Shown: positions 15,707-24,082 of the stretch, piece after piece
Numbering within the stretch: position 1 is the first letter of the stretch
Layout: every line of letters starts with the position of its first letter
From: Gammaproteobacteria bacterium
GTDB taxonomy: Bacteria; Pseudomonadota; Gammaproteobacteria; JADZEE01
NCBI GenBank assembly: GCA_020850735.1
Contig: JADZEE010000013.1
Span: forward strand, 1-41,635
Direction: 5' to 3'
Length of the DNA: 41,635 nucleotides
Notes under the pieces: model-generated
Seen by the model: the letters and a program-made list of their open reading frames with translations, nothing else
The model's database searches: none
What the model was told of the DNA's origin: nothing
Translations under genes and position numbers: made by a program

Positions 15707-17188
15707 TCAGAAATCACATTCTGCACCCTCGCCGGACTCGCCACCCAGGCTGTCCAGCAGGGGTTCCATGTTGGGATCGACGGTCTTGAAATAGGGATCC
15801 TGGGCCAGCACCGCGGGCGGTTCGATACGCTCGGGCGCGGCGCCTTCGCCACCGGTGTAGGCCGCTTCGCCGGCACCGAGGTCGACCGTCTCGGTGTCGG
15901 TCTGCATGCTGCAGTGTCCCGCGTAGCAACTCACGTACAGGCCGGGATCGACTTCGCTCTTCTCGCGCACGTTGAACAGCCGCTGCTGGTCCACCGGCAC
16001 CTGGTCCGGACGCGGCGCCGTGAACTCGACCGGCAGGCGCGGAACGAAGTTGAAGCGGCTGCCGAGCGCGTCGAGGAAACCGACCTGGCCCTCGTTGATG
16101 AGCTGTTCGCGGCCGGCGCCGAACTCGAGCACGATGGCGCCCTTCCACACCTGCGCGAACAGGCCGTCGACGCTCTGCGCGTAGGCGGCTGGTATGAGCT
16201 GCAGCAACCAGCCGAGCCAGCGCTGACTGGGCGGCAGATATTCTGCGGCGTTCGCGCCCGGCCCGGCTCCGCAGCTTCCCTGGCACAACAGATCGAAGCC
16301 CGTGCCGCGGATCCCGATGGTCGCGACCGTGGTCTTGAACCGCATCGCGTTGCGATCGCGCTGACCGATGAGTCCGGTGACGGCACGCAGCCCGCCGCGC
16401 AGCAAACGGAACACCGCGCTGCCCTCGGCCGGGTCTGCGGCCCCGAAGCGCGCGGCCTCGATGGCGAAATCGGTCTGCGCCGACAGCGTGACGCGGGTTT
16501 CGTCACGGAAGGCGAGCACGGCCGCGCTGTCGCCGGCCCCCGTGCGCACCGTGTCACCCTCGTACAGCGGCGCGCCGGCCACCATCGCGCGGGTCTTGCC
16601 GTCGGCGCCGGTGCCGCTCAGGGTGCCGCGCAGGAACGCGACCCGGCCGACGACCCTGGACTCGACCGCGGCGGCGGGCGCGAGTCGCTCGGCCTCCGCC
16701 CGGCAGTCCGCGTCACACAGACGCGCATCGAACTCGGTGCCACGGATGCCGATGGTGGCAACCGCGGTGCGCAGCTTGTAGGCCTCCGGGTTGCGCTTGC
16801 TGATGTAGCCGGTGACGGTGCGCAGACCGCCCTTGAACAGGCGCATGATCGCCGATTCCTTGCCCGGATCGGCGTCGAAGCTCTCGACTTTGAAGATGGT
16901 GCCGGGTCGCAGCGCCATGCGCGAACCGTCGGCGAGTTCGATCACGGCGAAGCTCCTCGCGCCGGTGGTGACCACGTCGCCGGCGTTGACCTCGCTGCCC
17001 TTGCCGATGACCTGCACCGCGCCGTCACGGCTCTCGGCCGTCACCGCGCCCTTGGCGAACACGGTGCGGCCGGCCGGCGCCGCCGTGGCGAGCGCGGGCG
17101 CGAGGCTCGCAACGAGCACCACGCAGGCGGTGCAACGCAGACCGCGACGCACCGCGGTCAGTAACGGTAAACGAGCGCGAAGTGCCAC
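15707..17188 (-). CDS. Secreted protein with two FecR domains, in the TPS operon
   Basis: A ~493-residue exported protein with tandem FecR domains. The repeated core reads ...GGLRTVTG...TAVATIGIRGTEFD (residues ~119-154) and ...GGLRAVTG...TTVATIGIRGTGFD (~265-299). The N-terminus has an arginine-rich region and the hydrophobic run CVVLVASLAPALATA, a signal peptide, rather than the cytoplasmic anti-sigma start of classical FecR. No sigma-factor gene is nearby. Three cysteine pairs occur: 158/162, 302/306 and 421/426. No ATG fits. I prefer the GTG at 17188, which has AAGGA nine bases upstream and overlaps the end of the tpsB gene by 31 bases; GTG at 17152 is the alternative. It sits between the transporter and exoprotein genes, so a role in exoprotein export or surface assembly is likely but inferred. 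Confidence 0.82.
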   Translation of the reverse strand: MALRARLPLLTAVRRGLRCTACVVLVASLAPALATAAPAGRTVFAKGAVTAESRDGAVQVIGKGSEVNAGDVVTTGARSFAVIELADGSRMALRPGTIFKVESFDADPGKESAIMRLFKGGLRTVTGYISKRNPEAYKLRTAVATIGIRGTEFDARLCDADCRAEAERLAPAAAVESRVVGRVAFLRGTLSGTGADGKTRAMVAGAPLYEGDTVRTGAGDSAAVLAFRDETRVTLSAQTDFAIEAARFGAADPAEGSAVFRLLRGGLRAVTGLIGQRDRNAMRFKTTVATIGIRGTGFDLLCQGSCGAGPGANAAEYLPPSQRWLGWLLQLIPAAYAQSVDGLFAQVWKGAIVLEFGAGREQLINEGQVGFLDALGSRFNFVPRLPVEFTAPRPDQVPVDQQRLFNVREKSEVDPGLYVSCYAGHCSMQTDTETVDLGAGEAAYTGGEGAAPERIEPPAVLAQDPYFKTVDPNMEPLLDSLGGESGEGAECDF

Positions 17189-18759
17189 TTGACGCTGTCC
17201 TTGGAACGGGTGAGCCCCGGCTGCTGGATTGCGCCGAAGGAGTAGCCGTAGTCGAGATTGAAACCGATCTGTTCCTGCCACTGCCAGCGCAAGCCGCCGC
17301 CGACGCTGGAAATCGTGTCCGTGTCGGGCTCGAACGCGAGCGTGTCGTGCGACCACTTCTCGCCGATGTCGAAGAAGGCGAGCGCGCGCAGGCCCCGGAT
17401 GAACGAGGCCTGCGGCGTCCAGATCTCGATGCTGCCACGGTAACCGCTGTCACCGGCGATGGCGCGCTCCTCGAAGCCGCGCACCGAGGCGGCGCCGCCG
17501 ATGCCGAACTGCTCGCCGGCGATGAGCGCCTGATCGGCGTACTGCACGTCCACGAGCGTGCGCAGCAGCCATTCGCGCGGCAGGAACAGGGTGAAAGTTC
17601 CGCCGAAACGGAACGCTTCCCAGCCGGCGTCGGCGCCGACGCGCGGGGAGTCGACGTAGAACCGGTCGGCGTTGTAGGCGCCGTTGGTGAGGTTCTTGGT
17701 GAAGTTCGCGTAGAAGCTCGTGCGCGTGCGCTGGGTGCGGAAGGCGCCGTCGTAAGCGACGCTCACGGGACGCGAGCGCACCTTGTGGGTCTCGCCGGCG
17801 AACTGGTTTTCGAACAGGCGGTCCTGCAGCGACAGCTGCCAGCCGTGGCTGTAGCGGCCGATGTTGAACAGGCGATGATCGTAGGTGATGCCGACGAAAT
17901 CGCCCGCGCCGCTGACGTCGAAGAAACCACCGACCTGGCCGACGTCGACGTCGGAGTGAATATAAAACAGCGACAGCGTGCTCGAATCGAAGTACAGGGG
18001 AATCTGGTACTGAAATCCCACCTGCATCACGTCGTTGAAGTTGTCCGGCGACAGCGTATAGCTCGCCGCGACGCGGTGATCGCGGTTCCAGAGGTTGCCG
18101 TACAGGCCGCCGATCGACATGCGCAGCCGGCCGGTGTCCTCGGTGCCGATGTTGTTGAGGGTGCCGTACACCTGCCAGGGCCGGTGCTCGTCCACGCGCA
18201 GCTGGGCGTCGATGGTTTCGGGGGTCTTGCCTTCCTTGAGCGTGAGGTGCAGCTCGCGCACCGGATTGAGATTGGCGAAGTCGAGCGCCCGCCCGACCGC
18301 ACGTACGTTCGGCGTCTCGCCCGGACGCAGGGCCGGCACCGTCGCGCGGATCTGCCACTCGGGTGTGATCTCGTTGCCGCTCACGGTGACCTCGCCGATC
18401 GCGAGCTCACTCATGCGCAGGACGACGTTGCCCTCGTTCAGGCGCTGCGGCGGCAAGGTGACCCGGTGAAAGGCGTAGCCGCGCGTGGCGAGCTCCTGCT
18501 CGAGCGCGTCAGCGGCTGCGCGCAGGCCATCGACCCCGGCGTGCTCGCCGAGGAAGGGCGCGAGCAGCGCCTGCGTGGCCGCGTCACCGAGCGGGTTGTC
18601 GCCCTCGACTGTGAAGGTCTGCACGTTGAAATGCACCACCGGTACCGGCTCGTCGGCGGCCCGCACGGGCGCCGCCGGCGCGGCCGCGAGCAACGCGGCC
18701 AACAGCAGTGGCAGGAGCGGCAGGCGCCCGGCGCCTGGATCCGTATCGAAACCGGCCAT
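17158..18759 (-). CDS. TpsB outer-membrane transporter (ShlB/FhaC/HecB family)
   Basis: A ~533-residue outer-membrane beta-barrel of the Omp85 superfamily that exports the partner TpsA protein. Signal peptide at residues 1-34 (PLLPLLLAALLAAAPAAPVRA). A ShlB-type POTRA domain follows at ~41-118 (FNVQTFTVEGDNPL...GYAFHRVTLPPQ), and a second POTRA at ~119-195. The C-terminal barrel contains the lid-loop motif VRGFEER at about residue 440 and ends in Tyr, as outer-membrane barrels do (VYRY). I use the ATG at 18759; a GTG at 18774 is in frame. Neither has a strong ribosome binding site. First gene of the tpsB-fecR-tpsA operon. Confidence 0.92.
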   Translation of the reverse strand: MAGFDTDPGAGRLPLLPLLLAALLAAAPAAPVRAADEPVPVVHFNVQTFTVEGDNPLGDAATQALLAPFLGEHAGVDGLRAAADALEQELATRGYAFHRVTLPPQRLNEGNVVLRMSELAIGEVTVSGNEITPEWQIRATVPALRPGETPNVRAVGRALDFANLNPVRELHLTLKEGKTPETIDAQLRVDEHRPWQVYGTLNNIGTEDTGRLRMSIGGLYGNLWNRDHRVAASYTLSPDNFNDVMQVGFQYQIPLYFDSSTLSLFYIHSDVDVGQVGGFFDVSGAGDFVGITYDHRLFNIGRYSHGWQLSLQDRLFENQFAGETHKVRSRPVSVAYDGAFRTQRTRTSFYANFTKNLTNGAYNADRFYVDSPRVGADAGWEAFRFGGTFTLFLPREWLLRTLVDVQYADQALIAGEQFGIGGAASVRGFEERAIAGDSGYRGSIEIWTPQASFIRGLRALAFFDIGEKWSHDTLAFEPDTDTISSVGGGLRWQWQEQIGFNLDYGYSFGAIQQPGLTRSKDSVKWHFALVYRY

Positions 18760-18949
18760 GGTCACGGGCGGCACGAACGGAACCCGGAACCGGCCGGCAG
18801 CACCGCAAACACCCCCACCCCGACAGTTTCTTGTCGTTCCACGGCTAGCACCGAACTCGTTATTGTCATTTATGTGTCACTTTCATACGGCCGTCCCCGG
18901 ACCGCCGCGAGCAACCCGGATAAGCTATCACGCCGGAACCGGATCGTAT

Positions 18950-18959
18950 ACTGATCAGT
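18950..18959. repeat. 10-bp palindrome in the tpsB upstream region
   Basis: ACTGATCAGT is a perfect 10-bp palindrome about 190 bases upstream of tpsB, in the most AT-rich part of this intergenic region (18840-18980). It could be an operator half of the TPS operon promoter region. I could not identify a convincing -35/-10 pair here. Confidence 0.25.
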
Positions 18960-19038
18960 GCCAGTTTCGGCGGTAAAATCAAGAGCAAGAAACGCTGCCT
19001 GAAGGCGGGACACGAACTCGGGCGGCGGCGGGCGGCGT

Positions 19039-19764
19039 TCAGTCGCGGCCCGCCTCGATCAGCTTGCACGCCAGCAGTTCCGGGTCGGTGAACAGGGTCT
19101 CGTGACCGCCCGGCATCTGCACCAGCCGGTACGGGCCCAGGCGGCTCGACAGGCGTGGATGCCAGCCCCACTGCGGTCCCGGCGGCAGCGCCGTATCGTC
19201 GCGCGCGTTGAGCCAGGATCGGGGCAGATCCAGGCCGAAAAACCGTGGCAGCCGCAACCGGTCCCGGAACGGGCCGATGGGCTCGGGCGATGTGCGGCCC
19301 CATGCCCGGCGCGCCGTCGCGAGATCGGCGTCATTCATGAACGTCTCCCGCCAGACACGAAACGGCAGCCGGAAGCTGCCGTCGCCGGACGCGCGCGACA
19401 ACCGTTCGATGATCGCCCGATAGTGCGGCGGGTGCTCGTCGAGCACGCACTGGCCGTCCAGCAGCACGAAGGCATTGAAGAACACCAGGCGCCGCAGGCG
19501 TGCCGGGATCGCCTCGGCGACTTTCTGCACGACCGAGCCGCCGAAGCTGTGGCCGACGAGCACGACCTCGTCCAGACCGGCCTGGACGATGTACTCGACG
19601 ACGCCGCGCGAGCAGTCCGCGTGGCTGACGTCCCGGCGCGCGTCCTGGCCGTGCCCGGCGAGCGTCGGTGCGCCGACGCGGTGCCCGGCGCGGGCGAGCG
19701 CGCCCGCGACCTCCGCCCAGCAATGGCCGTCATGCCAGGCGCCGTGAACGAGAACGAACTGCAC
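19039..19764 (-). CDS. Alpha/beta hydrolase (methyl-esterase / hydroxynitrile-lyase-like)
   Basis: A 241-residue alpha/beta hydrolase. It starts directly with the oxyanion strand FVLVHGAWHDGHCW. Nucleophile Ser73 lies in VLVGHSFGGS, the probable acid is Asp189 or Asp190 in NARDDTALPP, and the base is His221 in MPGGHETLF. This compact layout matches the plant-type methyl-esterase and hydroxynitrile-lyase branch also found in bacteria, though the substrate is unknown. The start is GTG at 19764, six bases after the TauE-type gene stop, so the two genes are probably translated together. Confidence 0.85.
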   Translation of the reverse strand: MQFVLVHGAWHDGHCWAEVAGALARAGHRVGAPTLAGHGQDARRDVSHADCSRGVVEYIVQAGLDEVVLVGHSFGGSVVQKVAEAIPARLRRLVFFNAFVLLDGQCVLDEHPPHYRAIIERLSRASGDGSFRLPFRVWRETFMNDADLATARRAWGRTSPEPIGPFRDRLRLPRFFGLDLPRSWLNARDDTALPPGPQWGWHPRLSSRLGPYRLVQMPGGHETLFTDPELLACKLIEAGRD

Positions 19765-19770
19765 CGGGGA

Positions 19771-20604
19771 TCAGGCGGCGTAAGCCTGGGCGGCCCGGTA
19801 CAACATGCGCACCGCCACGAGCAGGAGGAAGGCGCCGAACACGGTACCCAGCGCCCGGCGGCCGAGGCCGTGCGCGAGGCGCGCACCCGCTGGCGCCACG
19901 AGCACGGTGACCGGCGCAATCAGCGCCAGCCCGATCAGGTTCACGTACCCCACGCTGCCCGGCGGCAGCGCCCCGGCACGCCAGCCCGCGACGACGTAGC
20001 CGATCGCCGCCGGCAGGCTGATCAGCAGTCCGAACACCGCCGCGGTGCCCACCGCGCGATGGATGGGTTGCCCGAGCAGGCTGAAGGTCGGCACGCCCAG
20101 CGTGCCGCCGCCGATGCCCATGAGGCTGGAGACGGTGCCCAGCGCCAGCGGAATCGCCAACGCGAGCGGCTGGCGGGGAATGTCGCGCGCGAACACCCGG
20201 TCGTCGAGCGGCAGCAGCATCTTCACCGCCACGAGCAGGGCGACGGTTCCGAACACGGCGGCCAGCGCCGCGCCGTCGACGCGCGCCGCGAGGCAGGTTC
20301 CGGCGACGGATCCGGCGACCACCGGCACACCCCAGCGGCGCACGATGGCGTAATCCACTGCGCCCCGGCGATGGTGCGCACGCGAGGAGGACAGCGACGT
20401 CGGGATGATGGTCGCGAGCGAGGTGGCGACCGCCACGTGCATGCGCACCGAGGCATCGACGCCGAGCACGCCGAGTGCCACGTCCAGCACCGGCACGAGC
20501 ACGATACCGCCACCGACGCCGAGCAGGCCCGCGAGCAGGCCGCCGATCACGCCCGCCGCCAGCATCATGGCGGCGAGGCTGACCAGTGGAGCCAGCTCAG
20601 GCAC
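19771..20604 (-). CDS. TauE/SafE family permease (sulfite exporter-like)
   Basis: An inner-membrane protein of the TauE/SafE (DUF81) family, thought to move sulfite, sulfoacetate or related organic anions. Two internally repeated halves are visible, each with a glycine-rich signature: GLLAGLLGVGGGIVLVP and GTVSSLMGIGGGTLGVP. Eight or so hydrophobic segments follow. The start is uncertain. GTG at 20604 gives 277 residues beginning just before the first membrane helix and matches family length. An in-frame ATG at 20742 would add 46 Ala/Arg-rich residues. Neither has a ribosome binding site. It is coupled to the downstream hydrolase. Confidence 0.82.
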   Translation of the reverse strand: MPELAPLVSLAAMMLAAGVIGGLLAGLLGVGGGIVLVPVLDVALGVLGVDASVRMHVAVATSLATIIPTSLSSSRAHHRRGAVDYAIVRRWGVPVVAGSVAGTCLAARVDGAALAAVFGTVALLVAVKMLLPLDDRVFARDIPRQPLALAIPLALGTVSSLMGIGGGTLGVPTFSLLGQPIHRAVGTAAVFGLLISLPAAIGYVVAGWRAGALPPGSVGYVNLIGLALIAPVTVLVAPAGARLAHGLGRRALGTVFGAFLLLVAVRMLYRAAQAYAA

Positions 20605-20946
20605 CGCCGGGGGCGAGGATCGCAGCGGCGCTGCCGCCGGCAATGCACGCACGGCCGGTATCGCCAGGCACGCCGCGGTGCGCGGCCGCGTCCACACCCG
20701 GCTCGGTGCGCGGGAGCGGATGGCGCACGCAGCGGCGATCATCGGTCCGGCGGCGCGGGTTCCAGGGTGCAGGCATCGGTCGATCTCGCGTTCCAGGCAC
20801 GGCCGGGTGTGCCGTGACGGCCTGCGATCCTCGCACACGCGCGCCCGACGACGGAATTGGCACCCGCGGCAGGCACACCGTACCATCGTGGCAGGACGTG
20901 AACCGGCCGGCACGGCCGTGCCGGCAGCAGTGACGGGGGGCCCGCG
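20605..20946. other. Divergent spacer between tauE-like and DUF427 genes
   Basis: About 340 bases of GC-rich sequence, part of which may encode an extended TauE N-terminus if the ATG at 20742 is used. No other gene is seen. It contains the 20-bp palindrome at 20906-20925. Confidence 0.5.
20906..20925. promoter_or_regulatory. Perfect 20-bp palindrome upstream of the DUF427 gene
   Basis: The half-site GCCGGCACGG is followed directly by its reverse complement, 21 bases before the DUF427 start codon. It could be an operator or a leader hairpin, but high-GC sequence produces such palindromes more easily than average. Confidence 0.3.
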
Positions 20947-21729
20947 ATGAGCACACAGGCAGGCACGCACGCGCCGGGTTTCGCCCGCCACCCGGAGCAC
21001 GCCGTACGCCTCGAGCCCTGCCCGCGCAGGATCCGGGCCGCGCTCGGCGGACACACGATCGCCGACAGCACCGGCGCCTGTTACCTGTTCGAAACCGGGC
21101 GGGCGCCGGTGTACTACTTCCCGCGCGCCGACGTGCGCATGGACCTGCTGGAGCGCAGCACGCAGCGCACGTACTGCCCGTTCAAGGGCCACGCGTCCTA
21201 CTGGTCGGTTCGTGCCGGTGACCGCGTGGCGGAGGATGCCGTGTGGGGCTACGAGGATCCCTACCTGGAGATGGTCGGGCTCGCGGACCGCGTCGCTTGC
21301 TACTGGTCGCAGATGGATCACTGGTACGAGGAGGACGAGGAGGTTTTCGTCCACCCGCGTGATCCCTACGTGCGTGTCGATGCGCTGGCGAGCTCGCGGC
21401 GGGTGCGCATCGAGCTCGGCGGGCAGACCATCGCCGACTCGAGCCGGGCGATATTCGTATTCGAGACCGGGCTGCCGACGCGCTATTACCTGCCGGCGCA
21501 GGACGTGCGCGAGGATCTGCTCGAGCCGAGCGCCACCCGCACGCGCTGCCCCTACAAGGGCGAGGCGCAGTACTGGTCCGCGCGCGTCGGCGCCGTCACC
21601 GTGGCGGACATTGCCTGGCGCTACGCCCGGCCGCTGCCGGAAGTCGCACGGATCGCCGGGCTGATCGCGCTACATACGGAAAAAGCCGACGTCGTGCAGA
21701 TCGCCGGCGAACCATTACCGCCCTTCTAA
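20947..21729 (+). CDS. Tandem DUF427 domain protein
   Basis: A 260-residue cytoplasmic protein made of two DUF427 domains. Each has the same order: VRLEP...RRIRAALGGHTIADSTGACYLFETGRAPVYYFPRADVRMDLLE...TYCPFKGHASYWSV and VRIELGGQTIADSSRAIFVFETGLPTRYYLPAQDVREDLLEPS...TRCPYKGEAQYWSA. The shared CP(F/Y)KG.A.YWS motif marks residues ~78-89 and ~195-206. Each domain ends in an aromatic-rich segment (VWGYEDP, IAWRYARP). Function of DUF427 is unknown; a ligand-binding beta-barrel is likely. The ATG follows a GGGGGG run. Its stop overlaps the stop of the HDOD-REC-GGDEF gene on the other strand by 4 bases (21726-21729). Confidence 0.9.
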   Translation: MSTQAGTHAPGFARHPEHAVRLEPCPRRIRAALGGHTIADSTGACYLFETGRAPVYYFPRADVRMDLLERSTQRTYCPFKGHASYWSVRAGDRVAEDAVWGYEDPYLEMVGLADRVACYWSQMDHWYEEDEEVFVHPRDPYVRVDALASSRRVRIELGGQTIADSSRAIFVFETGLPTRYYLPAQDVREDLLEPSATRTRCPYKGEAQYWSARVGAVTVADIAWRYARPLPEVARIAGLIALHTEKADVVQIAGEPLPPF

Positions 21730-23651
21730 GGAGTCTCGGCAAACGTACTGACGCGATTGCGCCCGCATTTCTTGGCGTGATAGAGGGCCTCGTCCGCCTG
21801 CGCGACCAGCGATTCCCAGTGCCGGGTGTCGGCTTCGCTGGTGGCGACACCGAGACTCACCGTCAGAGGCCGCCGCAGCGCCAGATCCGGGGGCTGCTCG
21901 AGCTGTACCGCCGCGCGCACGCGTTCGGCGAGGTTGCGGGCCTGCGTCAGCGTCGTCGCCGGACACAGGATCAGGAATTCCTCGCCGCCGTAACGCGCGA
22001 CGATGTCGCTGGCGCGCACCGTATTGCGCAGGACACCGGCGAGATGCGAGAGTGCGACGTCACCGCTGGCGTGACCATGCCGGTCGTTGATGTCCTTGAA
22101 GTAGTCGGCGTCGCACATGATGACGCTGAGCGGACGCTTGTGACGCCGGACGGCGTTCCACTCGCCGTCCAGGCGCTCGATTACGTAGCGCCGGTTCGGC
22201 AGCCCGGTGAGCGCGTCCGTGCGCACGCTCAGCTCCAGGCGACGGTTCGCAATCGCCAGATCGGCTGCCTTGCGCTGCTGCTCCGCGGCTTCGCACAGGA
22301 TTTGTTCGCCCAGGTGAATGATGCGGCTTGCGGCGCGCACGCGTGCCTCCAGCACGCGCCGGCTGAGCGGCTTGACGACGAAGTCGTCGGCGCCGGCTTC
22401 CAGCGCGGTCACGAGGGCGTCCTCGGTATCGGCGGCGGTCAGCATGATGACGTAGATCCGCTGGCCGAAGGTCGTGGCGCGCAGCGCCCGGCACAGGGCG
22501 ATGCCGTCCATGGGCTCCATCTGCCAGTCGGTGATGACGATCTGTGGCGGCTGCTCCTCGAGCATCTGCCGCAGCGCCTGTTCGCCGTCCGTACAGGTCC
22601 GCACGTGATGACCGGCGGCCTCCAGATCCTTGCGCAGGCGCGCGAGCAGCAGCAGATCGTCGTCGACGACGAGGATGCGCAGACCGGGCAAGCTCACCGC
22701 CGCCGTGCGATCGGCGCTGATCTGCGCCTGGACCGCGGTCGGGCACGGCACGTCGCCGGTGTCGACCTGCAGCAGCTGTCCCCAGTCCCGCCATTGCACC
22801 GAAAGCTCGGCGACGAAATCGTCCAGCGCGGCGGCGTCGAGCAGATGCGCACGCGCACGCGGCACCATGGCCTCGAGCGCCGTGTGTCGTGCCGCGAAGC
22901 CCGCCGTGCAGTAGCGCGCCATCTCCGACGCCAGCGCGAGCTGATGCGCGTAGCGCGCGGCGCGGGACTCGTCCACGCTGGGAACGGCGCCGATGCGCGC
23001 GAGCAGACGCAAGGCCTCGAGCATGACGTCCGGCAGCCCCCACTCGGCGAGCAGCTCGATCGTGAGCGCATCGTGGTCGATCCCGAACGCTTCGCGCTCC
23101 GCGTCGCACTCGCTCGCCGTACCGGCGCCGGCGGCGGTGATGATTTCCGTGTAACGTTGCGGATGGACGCTGGCGAGCGCGAGCCGGCCGATGTCGGCCA
23201 GCAGCGCACAGGCAAACGCTTCCTCCGGCGCGACGGCGCGCGCACGCGCGGCGAGCATCTGCGCGGCCAGCGCACGGGCCAGCGCCGCCGACCAGTAGCC
23301 CGTGTAGTCGAACGCCTCGCAGCGGCCGCTGCGGTTCGCTTCCAGCACCGACAGCGCCAGCGCGATCTGTCGCACGGCGGCGAATCCGAGCACCATCACC
23401 GCGTCGCTCACCGCGACCACCGGCCGCCGTGGCGCGATCGCGGGCGAGTTGGCGATCTGCAGCAGGCGCCCGGTCAGGGCCGGATCGTGCTGGATGAGGG
23501 CCGCGTACTCGCGCGTGGTCACCGTTTCCTTTGCGGCCAGGCGCATGAGCGCGAGCGCGACACCGGAGGGCGAAGGCAACGCCCCGGGATCACCCGCCGC
23601 GCCGAGCCGGCTGGCGGTCCTCGGCGTCGCCACGGCAGCGTGCGCGGTCAT
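21726..23651 (-). CDS. HDOD - receiver - GGDEF hybrid response regulator (diguanylate cyclase)
   Basis: A 641-residue cytoplasmic signalling protein that would make cyclic di-GMP under phosphorelay control. An HDOD domain spans residues ~24-290 (YAALIQHDPALTGRLLQIANS); its usual LLHDIG motif reads LLADIG at 150-155. A receiver domain spans ~324-440, with acidic Asp330/331, phospho-acceptor Asp375 in ITDWQMEP, Thr405 and Lys427. The GGDEF domain (~475-640) has an intact active-site GGEEF at 555-559 and the inhibitory I-site RASD at 546-549. The ATG at 23651 overlaps the Hpt-gene stop as ATGA. No histidine kinase or EAL gene lies nearby. The C-terminal end overlaps the DUF427 gene stop. Confidence 0.92.
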   Translation of the reverse strand: MTAHAAVATPRTASRLGAAGDPGALPSPSGVALALMRLAAKETVTTREYAALIQHDPALTGRLLQIANSPAIAPRRPVVAVSDAVMVLGFAAVRQIALALSVLEANRSGRCEAFDYTGYWSAALARALAAQMLAARARAVAPEEAFACALLADIGRLALASVHPQRYTEIITAAGAGTASECDAEREAFGIDHDALTIELLAEWGLPDVMLEALRLLARIGAVPSVDESRAARYAHQLALASEMARYCTAGFAARHTALEAMVPRARAHLLDAAALDDFVAELSVQWRDWGQLLQVDTGDVPCPTAVQAQISADRTAAVSLPGLRILVVDDDLLLLARLRKDLEAAGHHVRTCTDGEQALRQMLEEQPPQIVITDWQMEPMDGIALCRALRATTFGQRIYVIMLTAADTEDALVTALEAGADDFVVKPLSRRVLEARVRAASRIIHLGEQILCEAAEQQRKAADLAIANRRLELSVRTDALTGLPNRRYVIERLDGEWNAVRRHKRPLSVIMCDADYFKDINDRHGHASGDVALSHLAGVLRNTVRASDIVARYGGEEFLILCPATTLTQARNLAERVRAAVQLEQPPDLALRRPLTVSLGVATSEADTRHWESLVAQADEALYHAKKCGRNRVSTFAETP

Positions 23652-24082
23652 GCCGCTCCCGACGCCGGCAACGCTGGCGCGCCGCTTTCGACCTGGCTGA
23701 GCAAGATCTGGAGCTCGGCGCACAGCAGGCGCGCCTGGCGCACGGCTGCATCGGTTGCGCCGTCCCTCGCCATCGCTTCGAGATCCGCGGCCATGCGAAC
23801 CGCCTGCGCGGCACGGAAGTGGCTCACCATGCCCTTCACGGCGTGGGCGGCGCGCGCAAGCTCGGGCGCGGATCGGTTGCCCGCGGCACCTTCGATCCGG
23901 GCGATGCTCCCGGGCAGCTCGGTGGCGAGCAAGCGGCGCAGCTGCGCGAGCAGCTCCCGGTCACCGCCGAGCGCGGCGACGGTCGCCTCGACGTCCCAAT
24001 GACCCGGACGCGCAGCCGGCACGGTGCCGGCCGCCACGGCGGCGGCGTCACATCGGGCGGCTACGAACTGGCTGGACCGCAT
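23648..24082 (-). CDS. Hpt domain protein (histidine phosphotransfer)
   Basis: A ~144-residue helical protein with an Hpt domain. The phosphoryl-accepting His80 lies in the HxxKG motif (AHAVKGMVSHF). The ATG at 24082 is chosen for length; in-frame starts further upstream would add a low-complexity Arg/Pro/Ala tail running into the ahcY-distal spacer. It overlaps the receiver-GGDEF gene by 4 bases, so it is the obvious phosphodonor or phosphosink of that receiver domain. The cognate kinase must lie elsewhere. Confidence 0.82.
   Translation of the reverse strand: MRSSQFVAARCDAAAVAAGTVPAARPGHWDVEATVAALGGDRELLAQLRRLLATELPGSIARIEGAAGNRSAPELARAAHAVKGMVSHFRAAQAVRMAADLEAMARDGATDAAVRQARLLCAELQILLSQVESGAPALPASGAA

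Noticed and set aside
14254..15789. 511-codon plus-strand open frame
   Set aside because: Antisense to the conserved TPS domain of tpsA; biased composition only.
20605..20742. 46-residue N-terminal extension of the TauE-type permease
   Set aside because: The extension is Ala/Arg/Pro-rich and unlike the family, though it cannot be fully excluded because neither start has a ribosome binding site.
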